A stretch of 64,000 nucleotides of DNA from Paenibacillus dendritiformis (GTDB taxonomy: Bacteria > Bacillota > Bacilli > Paenibacillales > Paenibacillaceae): NCBI RefSeq assembly GCF_945605565.1, contig NZ_OX216966.1, positions 1,415,001 to 1,479,000 of the forward strand, written 5' to 3'. Position numbers and translations under genes: made by a program. How positions within the stretch are numbered: position 1 is the first letter of the stretch; each line of letters starts with the position of its first letter. Below, in pieces: positions 8,376 through 16,104 of this stretch. The notes under the pieces are model-generated. The model had not been told where the DNA came from, did no database searches, and worked only from the letters and a program-made list of their open reading frames with translations.

Positions 8376-9641
8376 CTATTTCAAAGGCATGATGCTCTTC
8401 TCGACTTGCGCCATCGTGTCTTCACCGATGAGCCCCAGTCTCCAGATGGCGGTGCCTTTCAGATTGTGCCGCTTGGCAAGCCCGATTACCGAAGAGACGG
8501 ACTTGCTGTTCTCGCTGCCCATCGACAAGCCGAGGATCAGCTTATGCCGCGGCACTTCCTTCAGCGCGAGCTGAATCGCCTCGTCCACTTTGTGAAGCGG
8601 TTCCGGGGCTTTTTCATCCTCGTACGCATACGCCATAATAATAAGATCGTCCGCTTCGGAGGCGAGCGCCTTATAATCGTATCCTTGATAAGCGCCGTTC
8701 AGCGGATGGAGCACGAGCGTCAGCTTCAGATCGGCGGCTTCGGCTTGCTTGGCAAGCTGCGCAACGAAGCGGTTGTAGTCCTGCTTCGCCTTGGCGATGT
8801 CGCCGGACAGTCCCAATCCTTCGAAATCAAGCGCTATGCCGGAGAAGCCCTTGTCCTGGGCCAACTCGATAATATCTTCCCTTGCCTTGGCCGCGAGCGC
8901 TTCATCCTCCAGCATATTGGTAAGCTCGTTCTTGCGATCCGAGGCGAAGACCATCAGGTAAGGGCTCGTCCCGTCCTGCTTCGCTCCGTCCACGATCGAC
9001 TCCGGCGTAATCTCTCCCGCCGGCTCCGGCCAGTAGAAGTCTTTGCCGCTGGTCGTAATCGTGCTATCCTCCTGCAGCCGCGCCCAGCCGAATGCCGCCG
9101 CATCGAACTGCGTCAGGAGATGGCGCTCCTTGAAGGAAGCAATGGCATAGTAGGTCATGCTGTACATCTTCTTCGGCGGCGATTGAATGGAGACCGTCTT
9201 CGCTGCCGCATTCCAGGACACCTTCGCCCCGAACTGCTTGCCGAAGAAGCTGAGCGGAATATACGTCGTCCCCGCTTTGGCCAACGGCGCCATGGACAGC
9301 GCGACAGCTTGCCCGTCCACCTTCGCTGACTTCTGGTTCAACTTCAGCAGCACGGACTTCTCCCCATCCGCCGTCGTCTGCTTCGCGGCGATGGTCTTGG
9401 TCTTCGGATCCCATTTCACCTCGATGCCCAGCGCTTCCGCAATGCCGCGGAACGGAACCATGGTCGTTCCTTGTATAATCATCGGCTTCGCCGAGAATTC
9501 GAGCGGATAACCGTCCAGCACAATCTTTGTTCCTTCGGCCTGCTTCGGCACTCCGGCGGCCTGTGCGGCTTGCTGCGGGAACAGCATCGCTGCTATGAAT
9601 AGCGCCGCCAACATAGAATAGATATAACGCCTCTTTTTCAT
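8376..9641 (-). CDS. Exported GH18-like hydrolase with CuAO_N1 stalk domain
   Basis: Secreted protein of 421 residues. A signal peptide (MKKRRYIYSMLAALFIAAMLFPQQAAQA) is followed at about 30-150 by a copper-amine-oxidase N-terminal-like domain (GTTMVPFRGIAEALGIEVKWDP, GTTYIPLSFFGKQFGAKVSWN). From about 160 there is a glycoside-hydrolase-18 barrel with GFSGIALDFEGL, the DxE catalytic motif seen in spore and peptidoglycan glucosaminidases such as YaaH/SleL, and later LILGLSMG. The likely substrate is cell-wall glycan or chitin. The start 48 bases inside the longest frame was chosen because it begins the signal peptide and follows AAAGAGGG. Confidence 0.85.
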   Translation of the reverse strand: MKKRRYIYSMLAALFIAAMLFPQQAAQAAGVPKQAEGTKIVLDGYPLEFSAKPMIIQGTTMVPFRGIAEALGIEVKWDPKTKTIAAKQTTADGEKSVLLKLNQKSAKVDGQAVALSMAPLAKAGTTYIPLSFFGKQFGAKVSWNAAAKTVSIQSPPKKMYSMTYYAIASFKERHLLTQFDAAAFGWARLQEDSTITTSGKDFYWPEPAGEITPESIVDGAKQDGTSPYLMVFASDRKNELTNMLEDEALAAKAREDIIELAQDKGFSGIALDFEGLGLSGDIAKAKQDYNRFVAQLAKQAEAADLKLTLVLHPLNGAYQGYDYKALASEADDLIIMAYAYEDEKAPEPLHKVDEAIQLALKEVPRHKLILGLSMGSENSKSVSSVIGLAKRHNLKGTAIWRLGLIGEDTMAQVEKSIMPLK

Positions 9642-9857
9642 CGAACTACCCTCTTTCTGTCGCACATTGATGCGAACGCGAATCTGCAACTCTTTTTTTC
9701 GGTTTCTATTTTACGCAAAAACAGGGAGAGTTGCCATAGAAATGATAGACAAGAGAATAGGAATGCAGCATGAATTTTCATAGAATTGATCTAGGTTGAT
9801 TTCATTGCCTGTAGGCATGGCTATTCTGGCAAAAAAACGCGAATGGAAGGGGAAACC

Positions 9858-9887
9858 TTCACACCCTCAACGCAAAAGTGGTATCAT
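9858..9887 (+). promoter_or_regulatory. Candidate promoter of the CuAO_N1 lipoprotein gene
   Basis: TTCACA (9858-9863) and TATCAT (9882-9887) are spaced by 18 bases, about 36 bases before the start codon. The -35 match is weak. The rest of 9642-9923 shows no gene. Confidence 0.4.
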
Positions 9888-9923
9888 ATAGAAATTATGG
9901 CTACGCTGCGAGGTTGAAATTAG

Positions 9924-10457
9924 ATGAAGAAATGGATTTATTTGCTGTTAATTGGGGTGGCCGTTGTCGCTGTGGCTGCGACTGCGGGGTGTTCATTTGA
10001 CGGTCGGGGGCATTACTCACTCACTGGGAAGAAGGTCAGCGAGGAATACAAGGTGGTGATCAATGGGAAGCCGATGGAAGGAGCCCTGATTGAGGGAAAT
10101 CTCTATGTTCCGTTGCGCCCAATGTTGAAAGAACTGGACGTTGGTTTTACCGTTGATAGTCCAAACAAAGTCATTACGGTGGGAGAGGAAAGTCCAGCTC
10201 CGCCGAACAAATTTATGGAGAAGAATGCATCGGAATTGAGAGCATTGCAACGAACTCTGGAAAACGAAACGCTGCCTAATCTGAAAAAGAGAAGAAAACA
10301 GATTAATGACAAGATGTCAGAACAATGGCAGGCAGGCGACAAAGAGGGGTACGAAGCGACAAAAAAACAGCTGGTGGAATGTAAAGCCGCGATGGCCCGT
10401 CGCACCGAAGAACTCCGCCTGGTTAAAGAAGCATTGATCGCGAAGAGCCGCAAATAG
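9924..10457 (+). CDS. CuAO_N1-domain lipoprotein
   Basis: Small exported protein of 177 residues. A signal sequence ends in the lipobox ATAGC (Cys 23), so the mature protein should be lipid-anchored to the membrane outer face. Residues about 40-90 form a single copper-amine-oxidase-like surface domain (VVINGKPMEGALIEGNLYVPLRPMLKELDVGFTVDSPNKVITVG). Residues about 98-177 are charged and helical (RALQRTLENETLPNLKKRR, then Lys/Glu-rich), probably a coiled coil. No enzyme motif is visible. The function is unknown; a role in envelope protein-protein contact is a guess. Confidence 0.75.
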   Translation: MKKWIYLLLIGVAVVAVAATAGCSFDGRGHYSLTGKKVSEEYKVVINGKPMEGALIEGNLYVPLRPMLKELDVGFTVDSPNKVITVGEESPAPPNKFMEKNASELRALQRTLENETLPNLKKRRKQINDKMSEQWQAGDKEGYEATKKQLVECKAAMARRTEELRLVKEALIAKSRK

Positions 10458-10464
10458 CTTGGAG

Positions 10465-10506
10465 ACGGGCCCAGGCCGGGAAGCCCTCGCTGGGCTCGTT
10501 GTTTTG
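10465..10506 (+). terminator. Intrinsic terminator after the lipoprotein gene
   Basis: A 10-bp stem ACGGGCCCAG/CTGGGCTCGT (one G-T pair, 15-base loop) is followed by TTGTTTTG. The T-run is interrupted, hence moderate confidence. Confidence 0.6.
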
Positions 10507-10553
10507 TATATGCATTCCCCCGCTGGTGAGGACTTTTTTAGAGGAGGGGGACC

Positions 10554-11099
10554 GTGAGGAAAATTATTGTGGTTGTCGTCGTTACTCTTTTGCTTGCGGG
10601 ATGTCGTTCCCTGGCAGGCTCATCACGCCCTGATCCATGCATCTTTCGCGTACATGACGGAGGAGTCATTTGTTATGGGATGGAGGCGGCTGAAGTCGAG
10701 TGGGTAGCGGGAAAAGGGGAATTAGCGTCGAATGGAGAGTTCTTGATGTACGATCATGGTCTGGCGGTATATTATCGTAACAATGCTGCTTCGCTTATTT
10801 ACATTGCCGAAGGAGATTATTATGCGCATCCATCCGGAGCAAAAATCGGTGATCTCCCGGATAAATTAAGGGAAAAATACGGAACGGCAACGATAGACGA
10901 TAAAGAAATAATAGGCGGGAGTCTTGTATATGTTTACGATCGGATCCATAATAAGCCGCTTGAATTAGATGATCATAAAAACTTGCCTATAGAGGAACCC
11001 CCGGCCATCTTTCCCGCTGTGGGCGCCTACCTTGACGATAACGGATACATAGACATTCTGACCGTTGGAGATTTGAGAGCTTATCTCACGGGGAAATGA
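10554..11099 (+). CDS. Lipoprotein of unknown function
   Basis: Predicted lipoprotein of 181 residues starting at a GTG with GAGGAGGGG five bases upstream. The signal sequence MRKIIVVVVVTLLLAGC carries a clear lipobox (LAGC, Cys 17). The mature part has no recognised domain. It contains a GVICYGMEAAEVEWVAGKGE segment and several Tyr/Asp-rich stretches (YYRNNAASLIYIAEGDYYAH), suggestive of a small beta-rich fold. It is read in the same direction as the preceding lipoprotein gene but from behind a terminator, so it probably has its own promoter. Confidence 0.7.
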   Translation: MRKIIVVVVVTLLLAGCRSLAGSSRPDPCIFRVHDGGVICYGMEAAEVEWVAGKGELASNGEFLMYDHGLAVYYRNNAASLIYIAEGDYYAHPSGAKIGDLPDKLREKYGTATIDDKEIIGGSLVYVYDRIHNKPLELDDHKNLPIEEPPAIFPAVGAYLDDNGYIDILTVGDLRAYLTGK

Positions 11100-11106
11100 G
11101 TGAAAG

Positions 11107-11129
11107 CCTGGTAGTATGCCGGGGTTTTT
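11107..11129 (+). terminator. Weak intrinsic terminator
   Basis: The stem CCTGG/CCGGG with a 7-base loop is followed by GTTTTT, right after the lipoprotein stop. The stem is short. Confidence 0.4.
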
Positions 11130-11276
11130 AGGCGCTTACGTTATTTGCGAAGCATTATAGAATGTGTCGAAATATCCTGATATGACGAGTTTTTAATGTC
11201 GCACGCTGCTAGAAGTGACCGCATGAGAAGGATACCCCTGTTGCCCATAATCCGTTTGAGTATAGACTCCATTTTT

Positions 11277-11324
11277 TTGTCGTCGATCCCTAATAGCGTC
11301 AAAACCCCGGGGGATCGACGACAA
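11277..11324. repeat. Long perfect inverted repeat, leader-like hairpin
   Basis: Two 14-base arms, TTGTCGTCGATCCC (11277-11290) and its exact complement (11311-11324), flank a 20-base loop. A T-run precedes the left arm. It lies about 140 bases before a degenerate CRISPR-like repeat at 11466. The function is unknown; a decayed array leader or a mobile-element end are the alternatives considered. Confidence 0.6.
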
Positions 11325-11465
11325 CTTGAAATATGAAGAAATGAGAAGAGAAATGTAGATTATTGGAGATAACATTATGATTTGCGTTGATTATCAATTG
11401 GCACTATTGGCTTGTAGGAGCTAGAGCTGTTTGATAGAATTGGCGTAGGGACGGCACTTTTTGGG

Positions 11466-11495
11466 GTTTTGGAAGTACCTATGAGGAATTGAATT
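11466..11495 (+). repeat. Degenerate CRISPR-like repeat copy (type I-B-like core)
   Basis: This 30-base stretch contains TACCTATGAGGAATTGAA, the conserved core of many Bacillales/Clostridia type I-B CRISPR repeats. It matches the copy at 13487 in 26 of 30 positions. No second copy follows at array spacing. It is also open in a frame that reads GFGSTYEELN, so an origin as coding sequence cannot be excluded. Confidence 0.4.
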
Positions 11496-11553
11496 CACTG
11501 TACAACGTCTTGAGCTGCGGTACTGATAGGCCGTTGGGCAGAGACCTCGATTC

Positions 11554-11796
11554 GAAGAGTGATGGACAGCAGGACTCATGGGTGGACGTAATAGCGGATT
11601 CGCGCCGAATGAGCAGATTTCTTGGACCGAAATTATTGTTGTCGTGGATCGCATGTTGAAGCGGGGAAATAAGGGTTGGGGGCGAGCCTGCTCCCTGTTG
11701 GACGACAAGAGCCGCAGGATTATTCCTGCGGCTCTGTTAGCGCATGTATTTATATCTCTTCAAAACAAAACCTTTAAAGGAACGGAGCCAGTCTAG
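11554..11796 (+). pseudogene. SLH-domain gene fragment
   Basis: The frame reads AGLMGGRNSGFAPNEQISWTEIIVVVDRML, which matches the second half of an S-layer homology domain (G-NGSFAPNEQISRAE-RML pattern) with the normally conserved RAE changed to WTE. No upstream SLH sequence or start is present, and the frame then runs into unrelated residues and a stop. It is read as a remnant of a lost surface-protein gene. The rest of 11130-11553 shows no gene apart from the repeat features listed. Confidence 0.55.
11708..11735. terminator. Strong hairpin inside the SLH remnant
   Basis: A perfect 12-bp stem AGAGCCGCAGGA/TCCTGCGGCTCT with a 4-base loop. It lacks a T-run, so terminator activity is uncertain; it could be the decayed terminator of the lost gene. 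Confidence 0.45.
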
Positions 11797-11808
11797 GTCA
11801 AGGCCATT

Positions 11809-12258
11809 TTACTGACAGAATGGCAAGAAAGCCAACTTTAATTTTTCTTTTAGTTCCGATTCTAGCCCATAAACCTCAAAATAAGATGTATCAAATGCAC
11901 GAATCTCCACTACAGCTTGTTCATGTTGAAGTCCTTCCTTTTCTTCAGTCGTTGGCATGTGCTCTAAATTCCAATCAGCAACCTCTCCTTCTATTGCTAT
12001 AAATACACCGGAAAGAAATTGGTCAACCATTTTTGATATATTAATTAAGTGTTCAGTACTATCAATCCTGCAAAACGGTGACGTAAAAAATTGTTCTGAA
12101 TGATGAGTGTTAAAATCTACATCAAAAACATACCAATTGCATGCTTCAGTTTGTTCATATATAACGGATAGAATTTCCGCAAGTTGTTCTCCGAGACATG
12201 AAAATTGTTGAGTTTCTTTCGTTTTTACAATCCTCAATACAAATTCTGGTTTTTTCAT
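11809..12258 (-). CDS. Putative immunity protein for the Hint-linked toxin
   Basis: Small acidic cytoplasmic protein of 149 residues with no signal peptide and no family that I recognise. It begins 8 bases after the toxin stop on the same strand with GAGGTG before the ATG. This is the standard toxin-then-immunity order of polymorphic toxin loci. It has a Phe/Glu-rich C-terminus (SYFEVYGLESELKEKLKLAF) and an aromatic middle (NWYVFDVDFNTHHSEQFF). Base composition is AT-rich like the toxin and unlike the flanking core genes, which suggests the pair arrived together. The immunity role is inferred from context only. Confidence 0.6.
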   Translation of the reverse strand: MKKPEFVLRIVKTKETQQFSCLGEQLAEILSVIYEQTEACNWYVFDVDFNTHHSEQFFTSPFCRIDSTEHLINISKMVDQFLSGVFIAIEGEVADWNLEHMPTTEEKEGLQHEQAVVEIRAFDTSYFEVYGLESELKEKLKLAFLPFCQ

Positions 12259-12266
12259 TTTTCACC

Positions 12267-13088
12267 TCACCATTGTAGCGGGGTAGGGCCACCTCGTTGT
12301 TTTGTTCCACCCGTTGAATTGGGTATATAATAATGGTCATGTGGATTTGTATGGTTTTTTCTACCGTGATTTGTCCAGTCGGTATCCTTGATATAATCCC
12401 CGTTTTTTCCGAATTCTCTTGTTTGACGATAACTTCCGTTTCTTCCTTGTTTTTCGCCGATTTGAGTATGGGGATTATGAGTATCGGGTTTCGGAATTCC
12501 ATTTTCGTATCTTGGTAACTCTCTATTAACCCTATACTGACCTCCTCCGGTAGGAGCGCTCGTAGGTACATTTCTTATTCCGCCGGCTCCGCAATTATGC
12601 GTCCATACCTCCAGCTCCGTTACAAAATAATTATGTACTCCTTCAACTCGGAAGTTATACACCGTCGTGTTGTTGTTGTTAATCTCGATCCGGTCGATCG
12701 GATACAGCTTGCCTTCTGGATTTTGAAGTAGGTCACCCGCCTTTAGGTGTCTTGCTTCTGTCCAGCCTCGGCCAGGAATCGAGAACGGGTGCTCTTCCGT
12801 CGTGGTTATCGTTATTCCTTTGACCGTAATTTGGTACGTCTCGGTTGCCTGTCTTTGGAACAGTTCAACAACCGTATTGTATCCTGTTTTTCCTGTAAGT
12901 TCATCCTTCGTTAGAACAAAATCACCGATGCGGATGTCTTCAATAGGCTTGAAGCCTGTATTCGTTAGTACCGGCGTGCCGGCAGAGAAGCAATGCAAAT
13001 TGCAATTCGCGATGGATTGAGCAGAAGTAAGAGGAATGCTTGTGACTGAAAGGATAAAAAATAACATCAAAGAAAGAATTTTTTTCAT
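12267..13088 (-). CDS. Secreted Hint-domain polymorphic toxin (toxin-24-like C-terminus)
   Basis: A 273-residue product with three parts. A signal peptide covers about 1-23. A pretoxin Hint autoprotease covers about 33-168: it starts CFSAGTPVLTNTG, contains TTTEEHPFSIPGRGWTEARH and ends VEGVHNYFVTELEVWTHNC. A C-terminal module follows (about 180-273) with REF (224-226), DTDWTNHGRKNH (235-246), NPHDHYY and STGGTKQRGGP. That tail resembles polymorphic-toxin type 24 domains from memory, probably a nuclease, though I am not certain of the family. Unlike typical toxins there is no repeat or delivery region between the signal and Hint domain. The start follows AAGGAG and begins the signal peptide. 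Confidence 0.8.
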   Translation of the reverse strand: MKKILSLMLFFILSVTSIPLTSAQSIANCNLHCFSAGTPVLTNTGFKPIEDIRIGDFVLTKDELTGKTGYNTVVELFQRQATETYQITVKGITITTTEEHPFSIPGRGWTEARHLKAGDLLQNPEGKLYPIDRIEINNNNTTVYNFRVEGVHNYFVTELEVWTHNCGAGGIRNVPTSAPTGGGQYRVNRELPRYENGIPKPDTHNPHTQIGEKQGRNGSYRQTREFGKNGDYIKDTDWTNHGRKNHTNPHDHYYIPNSTGGTKQRGGPTPLQW

Positions 13089-13138
13089 GTTCTTCTCCTT
13101 TTCGAAGGAAATTAATCGGATACCGCGTTCATGATCGG

Positions 13139-13210
13139 TCACGGAATGCTGCCGTCCATACACTTCATGTCCATGCTCCGGTTGAGTTCAAGCAAACGGA
13201 CAATAATCAT
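13139..13210 (-). CDS. Candidate 23-residue upstream ORF before the toxin gene
   Basis: A minus-strand frame MIIVRLLELNRSMDMKCMDG and three more residues starts five bases after a very strong AAGGGGGGA Shine-Dalgarno and stops 50 bases before the toxin start. It has no homology that I recognise. The strong initiation signal suggests a translated leader peptide or the remains of an earlier gene start. Confidence 0.35.
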   Translation of the reverse strand: MIIVRLLELNRSMDMKCMDGSIP

Positions 13211-13374
13211 GTCTTTCCCCCCTTATCTCGTCACACAGCAAAATTGTCTATATATGGGCTGGGTGACGTATGGAATATGTTTTGTTAAAAAATGACGTTT
13301 CTGAGTATAACAAAAAATGGTGGATTATGTCCTTGTTTTTTTAAATACTTTAAATATTTGTAATAAACTCCGAA
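13211..13374. other. AT-rich gap, no gene
   Basis: No coding sequence is seen. On the minus strand TTCCAT and TATAGA, 17 bases apart at about 13233-13261, could form the toxin promoter. The match to consensus is poor. Confidence 0.3.
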
Positions 13375-13533
13375 ATGATAGGTTTGTATAGTGAGCTAAT
13401 CACTTGTGGCCGCGAAGGAGGAGCGCAACTTGAAGCAGATGGAGAAATAATCGATGACGACTATGGATTCGATGATCTGATTGGCGGTTTTGAACGTATC
13501 TATGAGGAATTGAAGTTTGTAACGTACCTATGA
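13375..13533 (+). pseudogene. SUKH (SMI1/KNR4)-like immunity gene, C-terminal fragment
   Basis: The frame reads GLYSELITCGREGGAQLEAD, then DDDYGFDDLIGGFERIYEELK, which closely follows the C-terminal pattern of SUKH/SMI1-KNR4 immunity proteins. Only about 50 codons remain, there is no Shine-Dalgarno before the ATG at 13375, and an in-frame stop lies shortly upstream (13351-13353). It is therefore a decayed end of a gene. It suggests this site once held a larger toxin-immunity array. The end of the fragment coincides with a tandem repeat. Confidence 0.55.
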
Positions 13534-13544
13534 GGATTTGAAAT
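13487..13544 (+). repeat. Two abutting degenerate CRISPR-like repeats
   Basis: Two copies lie head to tail with no spacer, at 13487-13514 and 13515-13542, matching in 24 of 28 positions. The second contains GTAACGTACCTATGAGG, close to type I-B CRISPR repeats of Bacillales as I remember them. The first is in frame with the SUKH fragment (GGFERIYEELK), so a tandem duplication of coding sequence is an alternative. No spacer, array or cas gene is present. Confidence 0.4.
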
Positions 13545-13870
13545 CTCGCTCCAATGGCTTCTTCCCAGCGAATTCGAGCCCCGTTTGTACTTTTTCTGCA
13601 ACTAACCAGACCCAGCTCCCCAAATCTCTTTTCATTTTTGCATTGAAAGACCTAACCAGCCTCAAAAGCACATGCTCTTACCCTCAGCGTCTCCCTCCAG
13701 GAGGCGCTTTTCTCTATTTCCCCTACCATCCCCATCTCCTTTCCATAAGCCTCTTTTCCTGATTCGCCCCGACACCCCCAAATAAGTCCAAAACTCCACC
13801 TAGCAACGCCCATCACTAAAAAACAAAAATATTGAATATTTTGAGGTTTGTTTATGTAAGTATGTACCAT
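13545..13870. other. G-poor, pyrimidine-rich spacer with a terminator-like hairpin
   Basis: No gene is seen. The + strand is strikingly rich in C and T and poor in G. A hairpin AGCGTCTCC/GGAGGCGCT (13686-13694 with 13700-13708, one G-T pair) followed by TTTCTCT resembles an intrinsic terminator reading on the + strand. This marks the boundary between the AT-rich island and the acyl-CoA operon. Confidence 0.4.
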
Positions 13871-13875
13871 GTCAG

Positions 13876-13895
13876 CATACTATCCGGTCAGTATG
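13876..13895 (+). promoter_or_regulatory. Candidate TetR operator before the acyl-CoA operon
   Basis: CATACTATCCGGTCAGTATG has perfect 6-base outer arms and a CCGG centre, symmetrical in 16 of 20 positions. It lies 24 bases before the first gene of the operon. The last gene of the operon encodes a TetR repressor of a fatty-acid-regulator type, the obvious candidate to bind here. Confidence 0.55.
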
Positions 13896-13918
13896 TTTCG
13901 GGTGAAGGGGGAAGGTCC

Positions 13919-15130
13919 GTGCATTTTGATTATTCCGAGAAGGTCAAGTCGCTGCAGCGTACGCTGCTGGAGTTCATGGACGAGGTCGTGTATCCGAACG
14001 AGAAGACGTATGAGGAGCAGCTTCAGCAGGCCGGCAGCAGGTGGACGGTTCCGTCGGTAATGGAGGAGATGAAGGAGCAGGCCAGACGGGCCGGGCTGTG
14101 GAATCTGTTTTTGCCGGACGAAGAGTATGGAGCGGGCCTGACGAATCTCGAGTATGCGCCGCTGTGCGAGATAATGGGCCGCTCGCTTATCGCGCCGGAG
14201 GTGTTCAATTGCTCGGCGCCGGATACGGGCAATATGGAGGTGCTCGTCCGCTACGGCACGCGGGAGCAGAAGGACAAATGGCTCCTGCCCCTGCTCGACG
14301 GGAAAATCCGCTCGTGCTTCTCGATGACGGAGCCGGATGTGGCGTCCTCGGATGCGACGAATATCGAGGCGACGATCGAGCGTGAGGGGGAAGAGTACGT
14401 CGTGACCGGGCGCAAATGGTGGTCTTCCGGGGCGGGCGATCCACGCTGCAAGGTGGCGATCGTGATGGGGAAGACCGATCCGGGCGCGCCACGCCATGAG
14501 CAGCAGTCGATGATTCTGGTGCCGATGGATGCGCCCGGCGTTCGGGTCCGCCGCATGCTTCCCGTGTTCGGCTATGATCATGCGCCGCACGGGCATGCCG
14601 AGATCGAATATGATCGCGTTCGCGTGCCGGCGGACTCGATGCTGTGGGAAGCGGGCAAAGGATTCGCGATCGCGCAGGGGCGGCTCGGCCCCGGACGCAT
14701 CCATCATTGCATGCGGCTCATCGGGGCGGCAGAACGGGCGCTCGAACAGTTGTGCAAGCGCGTGCGGCGGCGCACGGCCTTCGGCAAGACGCTCGCTCGG
14801 CAGGGCGTCGTTCAGGAGTGGATTGCCGCCTCGCGAATCGAGATCGAGCAGGCGCGCCTGCTGACGCTGAAGGCGGCCTATATGATGGACACGGTCGGCA
14901 ACAAGGCCGCCAAGGCGGAGATTGCGATGATCAAGGTCGTCGCGCCCAATATGGCGCTGCGGGTGCTGGACCGGGCCATTCAGGCGCTGGGCGCCGCGGG
15001 GGTCAGCGAGGACTTCCCGCTCGCCTCGCATTGGGCCAATGCGAGAACGCTGCGTCTGGCGGACGGCCCGGATGAAGTGCATCAAGCGGCTATCGCCAAG
15101 CTGGAGCTTCGCAAATACGACGATAAATGA
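13919..15130 (+). CDS. Acyl-CoA dehydrogenase
   Basis: FAD-dependent acyl-CoA dehydrogenase of 403 residues, catalysing alpha,beta-desaturation of an acyl-CoA. The N-terminal helical domain (about 1-120), the middle beta domain with [20 protein letters not shown] and [15 protein letters not shown], and the C-terminal helical domain with RRTAFGKTL and LADGPDEVH all match the ACAD10/11-like branch. The GTG at 13919 was chosen because GAAGGGGG lies 7 bases upstream and the protein then starts with a natural amphipathic helix. First gene of a five-gene operon with an SDR, a kinase, a ligase and a TetR. Confidence 0.93.
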   Translation: MHFDYSEKVKSLQRTLLEFMDEVVYPNEKTYEEQLQQAGSRWTVPSVMEEMKEQARRAGLWNLFLPDEEYGAGLTNLEYAPLCEIMGRSLIAPEVFNCSAPDTGNMEVLVRYGTREQKDKWLLPLLDGKIRSCFSMTEPDVASSDATNIEATIEREGEEYVVTGRKWWSSGAGDPRCKVAIVMGKTDPGAPRHEQQSMILVPMDAPGVRVRRMLPVFGYDHAPHGHAEIEYDRVRVPADSMLWEAGKGFAIAQGRLGPGRIHHCMRLIGAAERALEQLCKRVRRRTAFGKTLARQGVVQEWIAASRIEIEQARLLTLKAAYMMDTVGNKAAKAEIAMIKVVAPNMALRVLDRAIQALGAAGVSEDFPLASHWANARTLRLADGPDEVHQAAIAKLELRKYDDK

Positions 15131-15187
15131 AAACGGTCGCGAGGTAAGTGCCAATGAATTTCTGCTATCCAGAAGGGGGAGACAGGA

Positions 15188-15964
15188 ATGAATGTCAGGC
15201 AGTTATTCGACTTGACGGGCAAGACGGCGATCATCACCGGCGGCGGCCGCGGGCTTGGGGCACAGATTGCGCAAGGGCTGGCGGAAGCCGGGGCCAATCT
15301 GGTCCTGTGCTCCCGGAAGGAGGAAGCGTGCCGGGAGACGGCTGTTCGCATCGAGCGGGATACGGGCGTGAGATGCCATGCGATGGCATGCGACGTCAGA
15401 CGCCCGGACGAGGTGCGGCGGGTGGCGGAGCGAACGGCGGAGATCTATGGCCGCATCGACATTTTGGTCAACAACAGCGGGGCCTCCTGGGGTGCGCCCG
15501 CTGTTGAGATGCCGCTCGAAGCGTGGAACAAGGTGATGGATATTAACGTGACGGGGACATTCCTCATGTCGCAGGCGGTCGGCCGGATGATGATCGGGCA
15601 GGGCGGAGGCACAATCATCAACATCGCTTCCGTAGCCGGCCTGAGCGGAACCGATCCGCAGTGGCTCGATGCCGTCGGCTACAGCGCGAGCAAAGGAGCG
15701 GTCATCGCGTTGACGAGGGATCTGGCGGTCAAATGGGGCAAGCATCAGATTCGCGTCAATGCAATTGCGCCCGGATTTTTCCCGACCAAGATGACTCGGG
15801 AGGTGCTCCATCATGGAAGCGAGCAGATCCTCCGTCTTACTCCGCTCGGGCGGCTCGGCTCGGACAGCGATCTCAAGGGGAGCGCCGTATTTCTGGCGTC
15901 TGACGCTTCCAATTACATGACCGGAGCGGTGCTGGCCGTGGATGGGGGCATGTCGGCCATGTAG
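15188..15964 (+). CDS. SDR-family oxidoreductase
   Basis: Classical short-chain dehydrogenase of 258 residues. The NAD(P) motif TGGGRGLG is at 17-24, the NNSG motif at 95-98, and the catalytic residues are S148, Y165 and K169 (GYSASKG). It ends with the usual tetramer-interface sequence (YMTGAVLAVDGGMS). The sequence resembles gluconate-5-dehydrogenase/3-oxoacyl reductase-like members. In this operon it most likely oxidises a 3-hydroxyacyl intermediate or an alcohol of the same pathway; the exact substrate is unknown. AAGGGGGAGA precedes the ATG. Confidence 0.92.
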   Translation: MNVRQLFDLTGKTAIITGGGRGLGAQIAQGLAEAGANLVLCSRKEEACRETAVRIERDTGVRCHAMACDVRRPDEVRRVAERTAEIYGRIDILVNNSGASWGAPAVEMPLEAWNKVMDINVTGTFLMSQAVGRMMIGQGGGTIINIASVAGLSGTDPQWLDAVGYSASKGAVIALTRDLAVKWGKHQIRVNAIAPGFFPTKMTREVLHHGSEQILRLTPLGRLGSDSDLKGSAVFLASDASNYMTGAVLAVDGGMSAM

Positions 15965-16104
15965 CGCCGAGGTCGCGCTGATTGTTAGCATGGCCTTGGG
16001 GCATGGCAGCCTTGCAGCGCCGCGGCAGTGCTGGCGAAGGAAGCAGTCATGCCCGGGAGCAGGATTGAATAGGAATGGTACGGAAAAGGGGGCTTATCAA
16101 AACG

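Noticed and set aside
8373..9329. Plus-strand open frame of 318 codons
   Set aside because: It is antisense to the GH18-like gene and lacks a start signal.
11466..13544. A functional CRISPR array
   Set aside because: Only three diverged repeat-like copies are present, none separated by a spacer-sized interval from the next, and there are no cas genes in the window.
13880..15154. Minus-strand open frame of 424 codons
   Set aside because: It is opposite the acyl-CoA dehydrogenase; no protein family features.
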